5,639 bases of DNA from an uncultured Arcobacter sp. Lineage in GTDB: Bacteria > Campylobacterota > Campylobacteria > Campylobacterales > Arcobacteraceae. Positions 1-5,636 of the stretch are shown piece by piece. Position 1 is the stretch's first letter. Each line of letters begins with the position of its first letter. The DNA lies in contig CAJXWI010000200.1 of assembly GCA_913062735.1 (NCBI GenBank), forward strand, positions 1 through 5,639, read 5' to 3'. The notes under the pieces are model-generated. The model saw only the letters and a list, made by a program, of their open reading frames with translations, did not search any database and was not told where the DNA came from. The position numbers and the translations under genes are program-made.

Positions 1-747
1 AACATGGAAGTATTTCAAACTAAGAACTTAAAAATTGTAGCTTATGATGAATTTAATCTTATCCTGCCAAATATTCATTTACCACTTGGGAAACGCGTTG
101 AATATTTTTTTGAATATTTAATCAATACAAACGATATTTATACCTTGATTAAGAAAAACATACAAATTATTCATAATAAAAACACCCTAGGAGAACTTGA
201 TTATATTCTAGAAGATAAGAAAAAAAAAGTTTATTTGCACATTGAACTTATTTATAAATATTATCTTTTTTTAGAAAATGAAGAAAATGAAATACTAGCG
301 TGTGTAGGACCAAACTACGATGATTCTTTGCAAAAGCGTTTAATTAAATTAAAAAATAAACAACTGCCTATTTTATATAAAGAAGAGAGTAAAGCTTATT
401 TACAAGATTTCAACATAAATGAAATTAAACAAAAACTTTGTTTTAAAGGCAATATATTTTTAGAAAAAAATTCAGAAAAAAAAGATTTTAAGGAATGTAA
501 TCCTCTCTGTATTAAAGGATTTTACAGCAATATTCATGCATTTTTAAGTGAAGAGTCTTATAAAGATTGTCTTTATTTTTTTCCTGAAAAACAAGATTGG
601 TTAATCGATATAGAAAAATGTGAACAATGGTATTCATATGAAAGAATATTAGAAGAAACAGCTAGTTATGTAGAAGATAAACGTGCCTTTTTATTGTGGG
701 TACAAAAAGGCACTACAAATGAGCGTTTATTTGTAGTTTTTTCTTAG
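1..747 (+). CDS. DUF1853 family protein, probably 5'-truncated by the window edge
   Basis: This is a conserved protein of unknown function recognised as DUF1853. Counting the Met at base 4 as residue 1, the family blocks appear in order: LGKRVEYFFEYL (28-39), a TLGELDY block (61-67), HIELIYKYYLF (79-89), VGPN plus Asp (101-106), KNKQLP (117-122), an FKGNIF block (147-152) and the C-terminal ERLFVV (240-245), ending at TAG. Relatives I recall carry a further stretch before the part corresponding to residues 1-10. The reading frame has no stop back to base 1, so the Met at base 4 may be internal and the true start outside the window; no ribosome binding site can be judged. Glu64, Asp66, Glu81 and Lys85 recall a PD-(D/E)XK nuclease core, which is inference. 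No signal peptide or membrane segment is seen. It converges on the helicase gene, the two stop codons overlapping. Family assignment is firm; function is unknown. Confidence 0.85.
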   Translation, partial: NMEVFQTKNLKIVAYDEFNLILPNIHLPLGKRVEYFFEYLINTNDIYTLIKKNIQIIHNKNTLGELDYILEDKKKKVYLHIELIYKYYLFLENEENEILACVGPNYDDSLQKRLIKLKNKQLPILYKEESKAYLQDFNINEIKQKLCFKGNIFLEKNSEKKDFKECNPLCIKGFYSNIHAFLSEESYKDCLYFFPEKQDWLIDIEKCEQWYSYERILEETASYVEDKRAFLLWVQKGTTNERLFVVFS

Positions 748-1985
748 TCTTTTTTGGCTTTTAAAGCAGCTTCTCTTAGTTTGTCTTTTTTACTTTTTCT
801 CTTACCCTTAATTGCTTCTTGTCCTTTAACTTTTTCTTTTTTTTCACCTATTAATTCAAAACCTTCAATACTTTCATGAATGATTTCTAATTTACAACGC
901 TTTTTAATTAACTCAAAGTGTTCCATATTTTCATAGTCAATAAAAGAAATAGCCTCGCCTTTTTTGGAAGCCCTTGCTGTTCGTCCAACTCTGTGTATAT
1001 AATCAGCACTCGCACGTGGTAAATCATAATTAACAATACATTCTATATCATCAATATGAAGTCCCCTTGCTGCTATATCTGTTGCAAATAAAATACGTAT
1101 TTTTTTAGCTTTGAATTCTTCTAGGGTAAAAATTCGCTCTTCTTGTTCTAAGTCCCCATGAAAACTCTCAGCCTCAAAGCCAAGTTCTCTAAACTTAAAC
1201 GCAATATTATCAGCAGCTCTTCTGCTCTTAATAAACACAAGTACTAAATCCCACTTATTTGTTTTTAACAAGTGTTTTAATAAAGAGGAACGTTTATTTT
1301 CATTTACTTCTATTACTCTTTGCGTGATAGTTGTAGGAATTAAAATTTCATCATTCACATCAATAGAAATATACTCTTGCGTAATTTTAGGAATTAAGGC
1401 AAGCATTTTATTTGAATAACTGGCTGAGAACATAAGATTTTGTCTCTTTTTGGGCAATTCATTTAAAATTAAATCCAGCTCTTTTTCAAAGCCCATATCA
1501 AGCATTTTATCGGCTTCATCAAGAACTAAAAACTCAACAAAAGAAAGATTGATTTGTTTTTTAGAAAGTATGTCTAATAAACGCCCTGCAGTTGAAACCA
1601 AAATTTCACAGCCTTTTTGTACTTCATGCAATTGATCTGCTAAACTAAGACCACCTATAAAAGTGACCAATTCTGGTTTTTTCGTATAAAATTCACTGAA
1701 GGTTTTAAAACTTTGGCTTACTTGTAAAGCAAGTTCACGTGTGGGAACCAAAACCAAGACTTTTATTTTTGGTTTTCCTTTTTTATAATCATCACTCAAT
1801 GTTTTTAAAATAGGCAGTACAAAAGCAGCACTTTTACCAGAACCTGTTTGGGCTTTGGCTTTTATGTCTTTTTTTTGCAAAATAAGAGGAATTACTTTTT
1901 CTTGTATTAGTGTTGGTTTTAAATAGTTATTTTTTTCTAAAGCATCATTGATGTCTTTATTAAAATTAAATTGCGTAAATGGCAA
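744..1985 (-). CDS. DEAD-box ATP-dependent RNA helicase (RhlE-like)
   Basis: A 413-residue cytoplasmic RNA helicase of superfamily 2, expected to use ATP to unwind short RNA duplexes in ribosome assembly or mRNA decay. Motifs seen in order: Q motif with PTLIQ (Gln28), motif I AQTGSGKS (45-52), Ia PTRELALQ (81-88), GG (111-112), Ib TAGRL (132-136), II DEAD (156-159), III SAS (187-189), IV VFIKSR (250-255), HGD (286-288), V ATDIAARG (301-308) and VI HRVGRTAR (331-338). A Lys-rich tail from about residue 381 probably binds RNA. Motifs I, Ib and III differ mildly from the usual GKT, TPGR and SAT. Translation starts at TTG: a TAA lies five codons upstream in frame, the sequence from the TTG already includes the Q motif, and AAGGA lies 6 nt ahead. 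It reads as a single gene divergent from the MOSC gene. The family is certain; assignment to RhlE rather than another DEAD-box branch rests on overall resemblance only. Confidence 0.96.
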   Translation of the reverse strand: MPFTQFNFNKDINDALEKNNYLKPTLIQEKVIPLILQKKDIKAKAQTGSGKSAAFVLPILKTLSDDYKKGKPKIKVLVLVPTRELALQVSQSFKTFSEFYTKKPELVTFIGGLSLADQLHEVQKGCEILVSTAGRLLDILSKKQINLSFVEFLVLDEADKMLDMGFEKELDLILNELPKKRQNLMFSASYSNKMLALIPKITQEYISIDVNDEILIPTTITQRVIEVNENKRSSLLKHLLKTNKWDLVLVFIKSRRAADNIAFKFRELGFEAESFHGDLEQEERIFTLEEFKAKKIRILFATDIAARGLHIDDIECIVNYDLPRASADYIHRVGRTARASKKGEAISFIDYENMEHFELIKKRCKLEIIHESIEGFELIGEKKEKVKGQEAIKGKRKSKKDKLREAALKAKKD

Positions 1986-1991
1986 AGTTGG

Positions 1992-1996
1992 TCCTT
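1992..1996 (-). promoter_or_regulatory. Ribosome binding site fixing the TTG start of the helicase
   Basis: On the minus strand AAGGA stands here, followed by 6 nt and then the TTG at 1985-1983. An in-frame TAA at 2000-1998 rules out an upstream start, and the next in-frame Met lies deep inside the helicase core (residue 161), so this site decides the start. Confidence 0.75.
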
Positions 1997-2001
1997 GTTA
2001 T

Positions 2002-2030
2002 AGTATAACGTATAAGGTATTTTAGAGCAA
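2002..2030 (-). promoter_or_regulatory. Putative sigma-70 promoter for the helicase gene
   Basis: Read on the minus strand, TTGCTC (2030-2025) is followed after 17 nt by TATACT (2007-2002), a good -35/-10 pair. A start point 6-7 nt further on would leave a leader of only about 10 nt and cut into the ribosome binding site. The overlapping TTATAC (2015-2010) is therefore an alternative -10, giving a leader of about 17 nt but lacking a good -35. TTATA-G-TATAA at 1998-2008 is also an inverted repeat, though AT-rich and short. Placement is inference. Confidence 0.4.
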
Positions 2031-2084
2031 TTTGCCTTTAAGACAGATATTGTTTCTTTTAAATACATTTTATATTATTTAGGT

Positions 2085-2090
2085 TATGAT
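2085..2090 (+). promoter_or_regulatory. Putative -10 box for the MOSC gene
   Basis: TATGAT lies 29 nt before the MOSC start codon, with T-rich DNA upstream (2067-2080) and no recognisable -35, as is common in Campylobacterota promoters. It would give a leader of roughly 23 nt that includes the ribosome binding site at 2108-2112. With the helicase promoter it makes 1986-2119 a divergent promoter region; I see nothing else there. Confidence 0.4.
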
Positions 2091-2119
2091 GAAGTACAAA
2101 AAAATTTAAAGGTATTATT

Positions 2120-2563
2120 ATGTCAGGAAAAATCGTTGAAATTTTAATTGCAAAAGACAAAGAGTCTGTTATGCAGAACGTAAATGAAGCAGTTTTAGAA
2201 GCTGGAAAAGGTATCTTTGGAGACAGATATTACGAAAAAAATCAAGAGCCACTAAATGAAATCACTTTAATAGAAAAAGAAAAAGTTGATACATTTAACA
2301 ATGAATTTAATCTTACTTTACAGTACAGTGATTTTAGAAGAAATATTGTTATTTCAAATTGTGATTTAAATACTTTAGTAAACAAAGAATTTTATATTGG
2401 AAATGTACTGTTAAAAGGTTTAGAGTTATGTGAACCTTGCGAAAGTTTAGCCACTAAAACAAATCAAGACATATTATCAGGACTAGAAAATAAAGCAGGG
2501 TTAAGAGCTTGCATTTTAAAAGATGGGAATATTTCTTTATCTTCTCAATTAGAAGTTTCCTAA
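2120..2563 (+). CDS. Stand-alone MOSC domain-containing protein
   Basis: A 147-residue soluble protein consisting of a single MOSC domain, the fold shared with the C-terminal domain of molybdenum-cofactor sulfurases and with YiiM/YuaD-type proteins; such domains are thought to handle sulfur or the molybdenum cofactor through a conserved Cys. Visible family features are GIFGDRY (31-37), FRRNIVIS (72-79), the NTLVNKEFYIGN stretch (84-95), the Cys-containing ELCEPC (102-107, Cys104 and Cys107) and the closing GLRACI (127-132) with DG (135-136). Its length fits the small stand-alone class. The ATG is preceded by AAAGG (2108-2112) with 7 nt spacing. It forms its own transcription unit between a divergent promoter region and a strong terminator. 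Nothing nearby encodes cofactor synthesis or a molybdoenzyme, so the substrate cannot be inferred from context. Family assignment is firm; physiological role is not known. Confidence 0.92.
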   Translation: MSGKIVEILIAKDKESVMQNVNEAVLEAGKGIFGDRYYEKNQEPLNEITLIEKEKVDTFNNEFNLTLQYSDFRRNIVISNCDLNTLVNKEFYIGNVLLKGLELCEPCESLATKTNQDILSGLENKAGLRACILKDGNISLSSQLEVS

Positions 2564-2602
2564 AATAATATAGGCATTTTTGCCTGTATTATTTTACTTT
2601 TT
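2562..2602 (+). terminator. Intrinsic terminator after the MOSC gene
   Basis: The left arm AAAATAATA-T-AGGCA (2562-2576), loop TTTT (2577-2580) and right arm TGCCT-G-TATTATTTT (2581-2595) form a 15-bp stem with one U-G pair, followed by ACTTTTT (2596-2602). The stem begins inside the TAA stop codon of the gene. The A-rich left arm gives T-rich DNA on the other strand as well, but there is no minus-strand gene to end here. Confidence 0.88.
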
Positions 2603-2609
2603 GTAAAAA

Positions 2610-2615
2610 TATACT
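2610..2615 (+). promoter_or_regulatory. Putative -10 box for the HemF-like gene
   Basis: TATACT lies 39 nt before the ATG at 2655, after the terminator of the preceding gene, with a T-rich tract upstream and no clear -35. It predicts a leader of about 33 nt carrying the AAAAGG ribosome binding site at 2643-2648, 6 nt from the start codon. Confidence 0.42.
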
Positions 2616-2654
2616 AAAATAAAAAAGTAAAAAATTTAATACAAAAGGTACTTA

Positions 2655-3689
2655 ATGAGTATTCAACTATCTACTTCAAAAGAAGCGATTGATGCATATA
2701 CACTCGTAACTAATATTCAAAAACATTTTGTTTCAAAATTAAATGCATTGTCTTTAACACACAGCGAAAATATTGATTTTGAAGAAAGCACATGGTTAAG
2801 AGATGAGGGAGTTCATGGGGGAGGCAATAGATTTCAAGCAAAAGACTTTGCTTTATTTAATACTGCTTCTGTTAATGTATCCCAAGTGCACTATGATAAA
2901 AATGAGAATAAAAATCTTTTAAGTGCTACTGCTATTTCTACTATTATTCATCCAAAAAACCCTTTACTTCCATCTGTTCATATTCATATTTCTTATACTC
3001 AAATTAAGAATCAAAAATCGTACTGGAGAATAATGGCAGATTTAAATCCATCTGTATCTAACCAGAAAGATTATGTAAGCTTTAAATTGTCTTTAAAAGA
3101 CTTAACAAAAGCGTTCTTTGATGAAGGAATTAAACAAGGGGATAAATATTTTTATATTCCAAGCCTAAAAAAACACAGAGGAGTAAGTCATTTTTATTTA
3201 GAAAATCATTACAGCGATGATGAAGTAAAAGATTATGATTTTGCGCAAACCTTTGGGCTTGGTATTATTGATACCTACATTGATATTCTCAATGCCACTT
3301 TAGAAAAGAAAAGTTCTCCTTCAAAAGAAGAATTGCAAAAACAGCTTGACTATCATAGTTTATACTTATTTCAAGTATTAACGCTAGATAGGGGAACCAC
3401 TTCAGGATTATTAATACATTCTCAAAACAATCTTGGAATAATGGCATCTTTGCCTACTCATGTTAATAAAAAACTTTTATCATCATGGATTCAAATTCAA
3501 AGATCTCCGCAAGATGAATTGTTAGAAAACATTGTAGAAGTTATAAATGAGGAGGGTTTAATTGATAATAAAACAAAAGAAGCCTTGGCTTTTGTTGTAA
3601 GAGAACATTATATTAAATATCCACAAGCTTTAAGCCTACAAGCAAGTGGAAATACTATTCCAAAAACAGTAGATAATCACAAGAAATAA
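2655..3689 (+). CDS. hemF: Divergent HemF-like (oxygen-dependent coproporphyrinogen III oxidase family) protein
   Basis: A 344-residue homologue of HemF, the cytoplasmic enzyme that decarboxylates coproporphyrinogen III to protoporphyrinogen IX with O2 in haem synthesis. Family blocks in order: STWLRDEG with GGGNRF (45-60), ASVNVSQVH (71-79), AISTIIHPKNP (93-103) with His99, SVH (107-109), DLNP (129-132), YFYI (165-168), HRG (174-176), LDRGTTSGL (244-252) and MASLP (263-267). By my recollected alignment to E. coli HemF, Ser92, His96, His106 and the Asp-Arg-Gly of DRGT are kept as Ser95, His99, His109 and 245-247. Asn108, Arg110, His145, His175 and the WWFGGG and RRGRY blocks are changed. About 75 residues follow the SLP block, against about 30 in E. 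coli. AAAAGG precedes the ATG by 6 nt. Homology is clear, but the symbol marks family only; the oxidase activity is uncertain. Confidence 0.82.
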   Translation: MSIQLSTSKEAIDAYTLVTNIQKHFVSKLNALSLTHSENIDFEESTWLRDEGVHGGGNRFQAKDFALFNTASVNVSQVHYDKNENKNLLSATAISTIIHPKNPLLPSVHIHISYTQIKNQKSYWRIMADLNPSVSNQKDYVSFKLSLKDLTKAFFDEGIKQGDKYFYIPSLKKHRGVSHFYLENHYSDDEVKDYDFAQTFGLGIIDTYIDILNATLEKKSSPSKEELQKQLDYHSLYLFQVLTLDRGTTSGLLIHSQNNLGIMASLPTHVNKKLLSSWIQIQRSPQDELLENIVEVINEEGLIDNKTKEALAFVVREHYIKYPQALSLQASGNTIPKTVDNHKK

Positions 3690-3710
3690 AAAGCAAAGGC
3701 TTTTTATTTC
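3683..3710. terminator. Bidirectional intrinsic terminator between convergent genes
   Basis: GAAATAAAAAGC (3683-3694), loop AAAG (3695-3698) and GCTTTTTATTTC (3699-3710) form a perfect 12-bp hairpin. The left arm contains the last codons and the TAA of the HemF-like gene, and the right arm ends one base before the TAG of the ABC-F gene (3714-3712). On either strand the 3' arm is T-rich (TTTTTATTTC), so it can serve both genes, although the GC pairs are few and the U-tract is part of the stem. Confidence 0.78.
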
Positions 3711-3711
3711 T

Positions 3712-5541
3712 CTACAGTTCTTCTAGTTTTTTTTCATACTCTTCATTTATTTCATCAAGTAAGGTTTGACTTTCTTCTAATAATTCAAACTTGTCTTCTA
3801 TTTCTTTTTCATAAGCAGTAACCAAACGTGAGATATCCATTATTTTTCCGTTATTACCTTCATTAGAGGCAAGAACTAAGGCATCATGTTCTAGTTCCAG
3901 ATTTTCTTCAATGGCCATAATTTCATTTTCAAGTTTATCCACTTTCTTTTTTAAAGGAGAGCTTAGTTTATTTCTTTCATTAATTAATAACGTTCGTTGT
4001 TTTTTATTCTCTTTTTTATTCGTCTTTGGTACAGCTTTTACTTTTTCTTCTACTATATCGTCTTGCCAACCAATTTTTTCTAAAAACTCATCATAATTTC
4101 CATCGAATAATTCAGCTTCACCGTTTGAGAATACAATTAAGCGGTCGCATACTTTTCGTAATAAATCTTCGCTGTGCGTTACAATAATACAAGAACCATC
4201 AAAATTTTTAATGGCTTTACTTAAGGCATCAATACTTTGCATATCAAGGTGATTCGTAGGCTCATCAAGAAATAAAACATTTACTTCTCTTGCAACAATT
4301 TGGCCTAACATTACACGTGATTTCTCACCCCCTGATAAAAGAGAGACTTTTTTCTTTGCATTGTCATTTGAGAACATCATAGCCCCACAAATACTCCTAA
4401 CACTGGATTCAGGAAGTCTTGGATTTCCTACATAGATTTCATCCATTACAGAGTTTTTTGGATTTAAATGAGCTATATTGGTTTGTCCAAAGTGAGCAAA
4501 AGAAGAAGATACATGAAAATCTACACTTCCTATTTGCTGTTGTAACTCACCTGCAATAGTATTTAATAAAGTAGATTTACCCTTACCATTTTTTCCAATG
4601 ATTCCAAGTGTTTCTCCTTTTTGTAAGGTAAATGAAATATTTTTAAACAAAATTTCATTCTCTTTATAATAAAAACTTAAATCTTTTACATCTAATAAAA
4701 CTTTCGCAGGCGTATTTTTGAATTTAAAATCAAAATTTAAACTCGACTCAGAATTTAAATCATCCATAACTTCCATCTTTTCTAAGACTTTAACTTTAGA
4801 TTGTGCTAATGCAGCTGTAGATGCTCGTGTTTTATTTTTGGCAATAAATTCTTCCAATTCTTTTATTTTTTTATCTTGAGAAATCTTTTGTTTTTCATAC
4901 AATTCATCATTTGAGGCCAATTGTTTGTAAAACTTATGCGTATCTCCTTTTATAAGGGATAAGGTTTTACGTACTATTCCCATAGTGTGAGTAGAAATGC
5001 TGTCCATAAAATCTCTATCATGAGTAATTAGTATTACTTCTCCATCAAAGCTTCGTAAAAACGTTTTTAACCATCTTAGAGAAACAATATCAAGGTAATT
5101 CGTAGGCTCATCTAATAATAAAAGATTAGGCTCTGTTAATAAAAGTTTTGCAAGATTGATTCTTATTTGAAATCCTCCCGAAAATGACAGAGGGTCTTTT
5201 TGTAAATCTTCTTCTTCAAAACCCAAGCCAAAGAGTATTTTCTCAACCTTGTATAAAGAAAATTTGTCATCCTCATCTAAAGAAAGTGCTGTTTCATCTA
5301 AAAGTGTTTTTTCAGAAAATAATAAATGTTGTCGTAAGGTTCCTATTTTATAATTTTTAGGAATTTGTACAACTCCATCATCACTATGCTCTTCACCTAA
5401 TATTAGCTTGAATAAAGTAGATTTTCCTGTCCCATTTTTACCAACTAATCCAACGCGCTCACCCTCATTCATAAGGAAAGATACTCCTTCAAATAGACCC
5501 TGAGGGCCAAAAGACTTTTCAATATTATTGGCTATAATCAT
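3712..5541 (-). CDS. ABC-F family ATPase (YheS-like), ribosome-associated
   Basis: A soluble protein of 609 residues with two ABC ATPase cassettes and no membrane domain, the hallmark of ABC-F proteins, which act on the ribosome. From the ATG at 5541, cassette 1 has Walker A GKNGTGKST (34-42), signature FSGGFQ (120-125), Walker B LLLLDEPTN (140-148, Glu145) and switch His174. A charged linker (about 200-263) includes the QAQSK-like AQSKVKVLEKME block typical of the ABC-F P-site arm. Cassette 2 has GKNGKGKST (316-324), LSGGEKSR (402-409), LFLDEPTNHLD (423-433, Glu427) and His456. A Lys/Glu-rich C-terminal coiled coil (about 506-609) and the linker wording resemble YheS more than EttA or YbiT; Uup is the alternative. 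I chose ATG 5541 because it gives the usual M-I-I-x-x-N-I-x-K-S-F-G opening; TTG at 5562 would add seven residues. Neither start has a visible ribosome binding site. Family is certain, subgroup likely. Confidence 0.93.
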   Translation of the reverse strand: MIIANNIEKSFGPQGLFEGVSFLMNEGERVGLVGKNGTGKSTLFKLILGEEHSDDGVVQIPKNYKIGTLRQHLLFSEKTLLDETALSLDEDDKFSLYKVEKILFGLGFEEEDLQKDPLSFSGGFQIRINLAKLLLTEPNLLLLDEPTNYLDIVSLRWLKTFLRSFDGEVILITHDRDFMDSISTHTMGIVRKTLSLIKGDTHKFYKQLASNDELYEKQKISQDKKIKELEEFIAKNKTRASTAALAQSKVKVLEKMEVMDDLNSESSLNFDFKFKNTPAKVLLDVKDLSFYYKENEILFKNISFTLQKGETLGIIGKNGKGKSTLLNTIAGELQQQIGSVDFHVSSSFAHFGQTNIAHLNPKNSVMDEIYVGNPRLPESSVRSICGAMMFSNDNAKKKVSLLSGGEKSRVMLGQIVAREVNVLFLDEPTNHLDMQSIDALSKAIKNFDGSCIIVTHSEDLLRKVCDRLIVFSNGEAELFDGNYDEFLEKIGWQDDIVEEKVKAVPKTNKKENKKQRTLLINERNKLSSPLKKKVDKLENEIMAIEENLELEHDALVLASNEGNNGKIMDISRLVTAYEKEIEDKFELLEESQTLLDEINEEYEKKLEEL

Positions 5542-5560
5542 TATTAGGTTTGCAAAATAC

Positions 5561-5591
5561 AAAAAGGGCTTATAACAATAGCTATAAGCCC
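5561..5591 (-). terminator. Intrinsic terminator or leader attenuator upstream of the ABC-F gene
   Basis: Read on the minus strand, GGGCTTATA (5591-5583), loop of 8 nt (5582-5575) and TATAAGCCC (5574-5566) form a perfect 9-bp stem followed by TTTTT (5565-5561). On the plus strand no T-run follows, so it acts on minus-strand transcripts. It most simply ends a gene lying beyond the right edge; a possible last fragment of seven sense codons closed by TAA (5639-5616) is seen on the minus strand but is too short to call. It stands only about 20 nt before the ABC-F ATG, so it could also be a leader attenuator, or carry that gene's promoter (TATAAG at 5574-5569). Confidence 0.72.
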
Positions 5592-5619
5592 ATATCGTTA
5601 AAAAAATAGCTGCAATTAA

Positions 5620-5636
5620 AAGGAGTTGATCTCCTT
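5620..5636. repeat. Short inverted repeat AAGGAG/CTCCTT at the right edge
   Basis: AAGGAG (5620-5625), spacer TTGAT and CTCCTT (5631-5636) form a 6-bp hairpin on either strand. On the minus strand TTAATT follows it, so it might add to transcription termination. Each strand shows a Shine-Dalgarno-like AAGGAG facing its own complement. The role cannot be told this close to the edge; it may be part of a gene lying outside. Confidence 0.4.

Noticed and set aside
758..768. GCTTTTAAAGC palindrome near the convergent stops as a possible terminator
   Set aside because: It has no loop able to form a hairpin, has no following T-run in the right place, and encodes the Lys/Ala-rich helicase tail.
1450..1635. 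61-codon open frame on + inside the helicase gene
   Set aside because: It lies fully antisense to the DEAD-box core, has Ser/Lys-rich low-complexity content expected of a shadow frame, and resembles no family.
2041..2231. Direct repeat AGACAGATATT at 2041-2051 and 2221-2231
   Set aside because: A single 11-bp match is expected by chance in AT-rich DNA of this length; the flanks do not match and one copy is inside the MOSC coding sequence.
3911..4096. 61-codon open frame on + inside the ABC-F gene
   Set aside because: It is antisense to the Lys/Glu-rich C-terminal coiled coil; its Phe/Ser-rich hydrophobic translation is the mirror of Lys/Glu codons.
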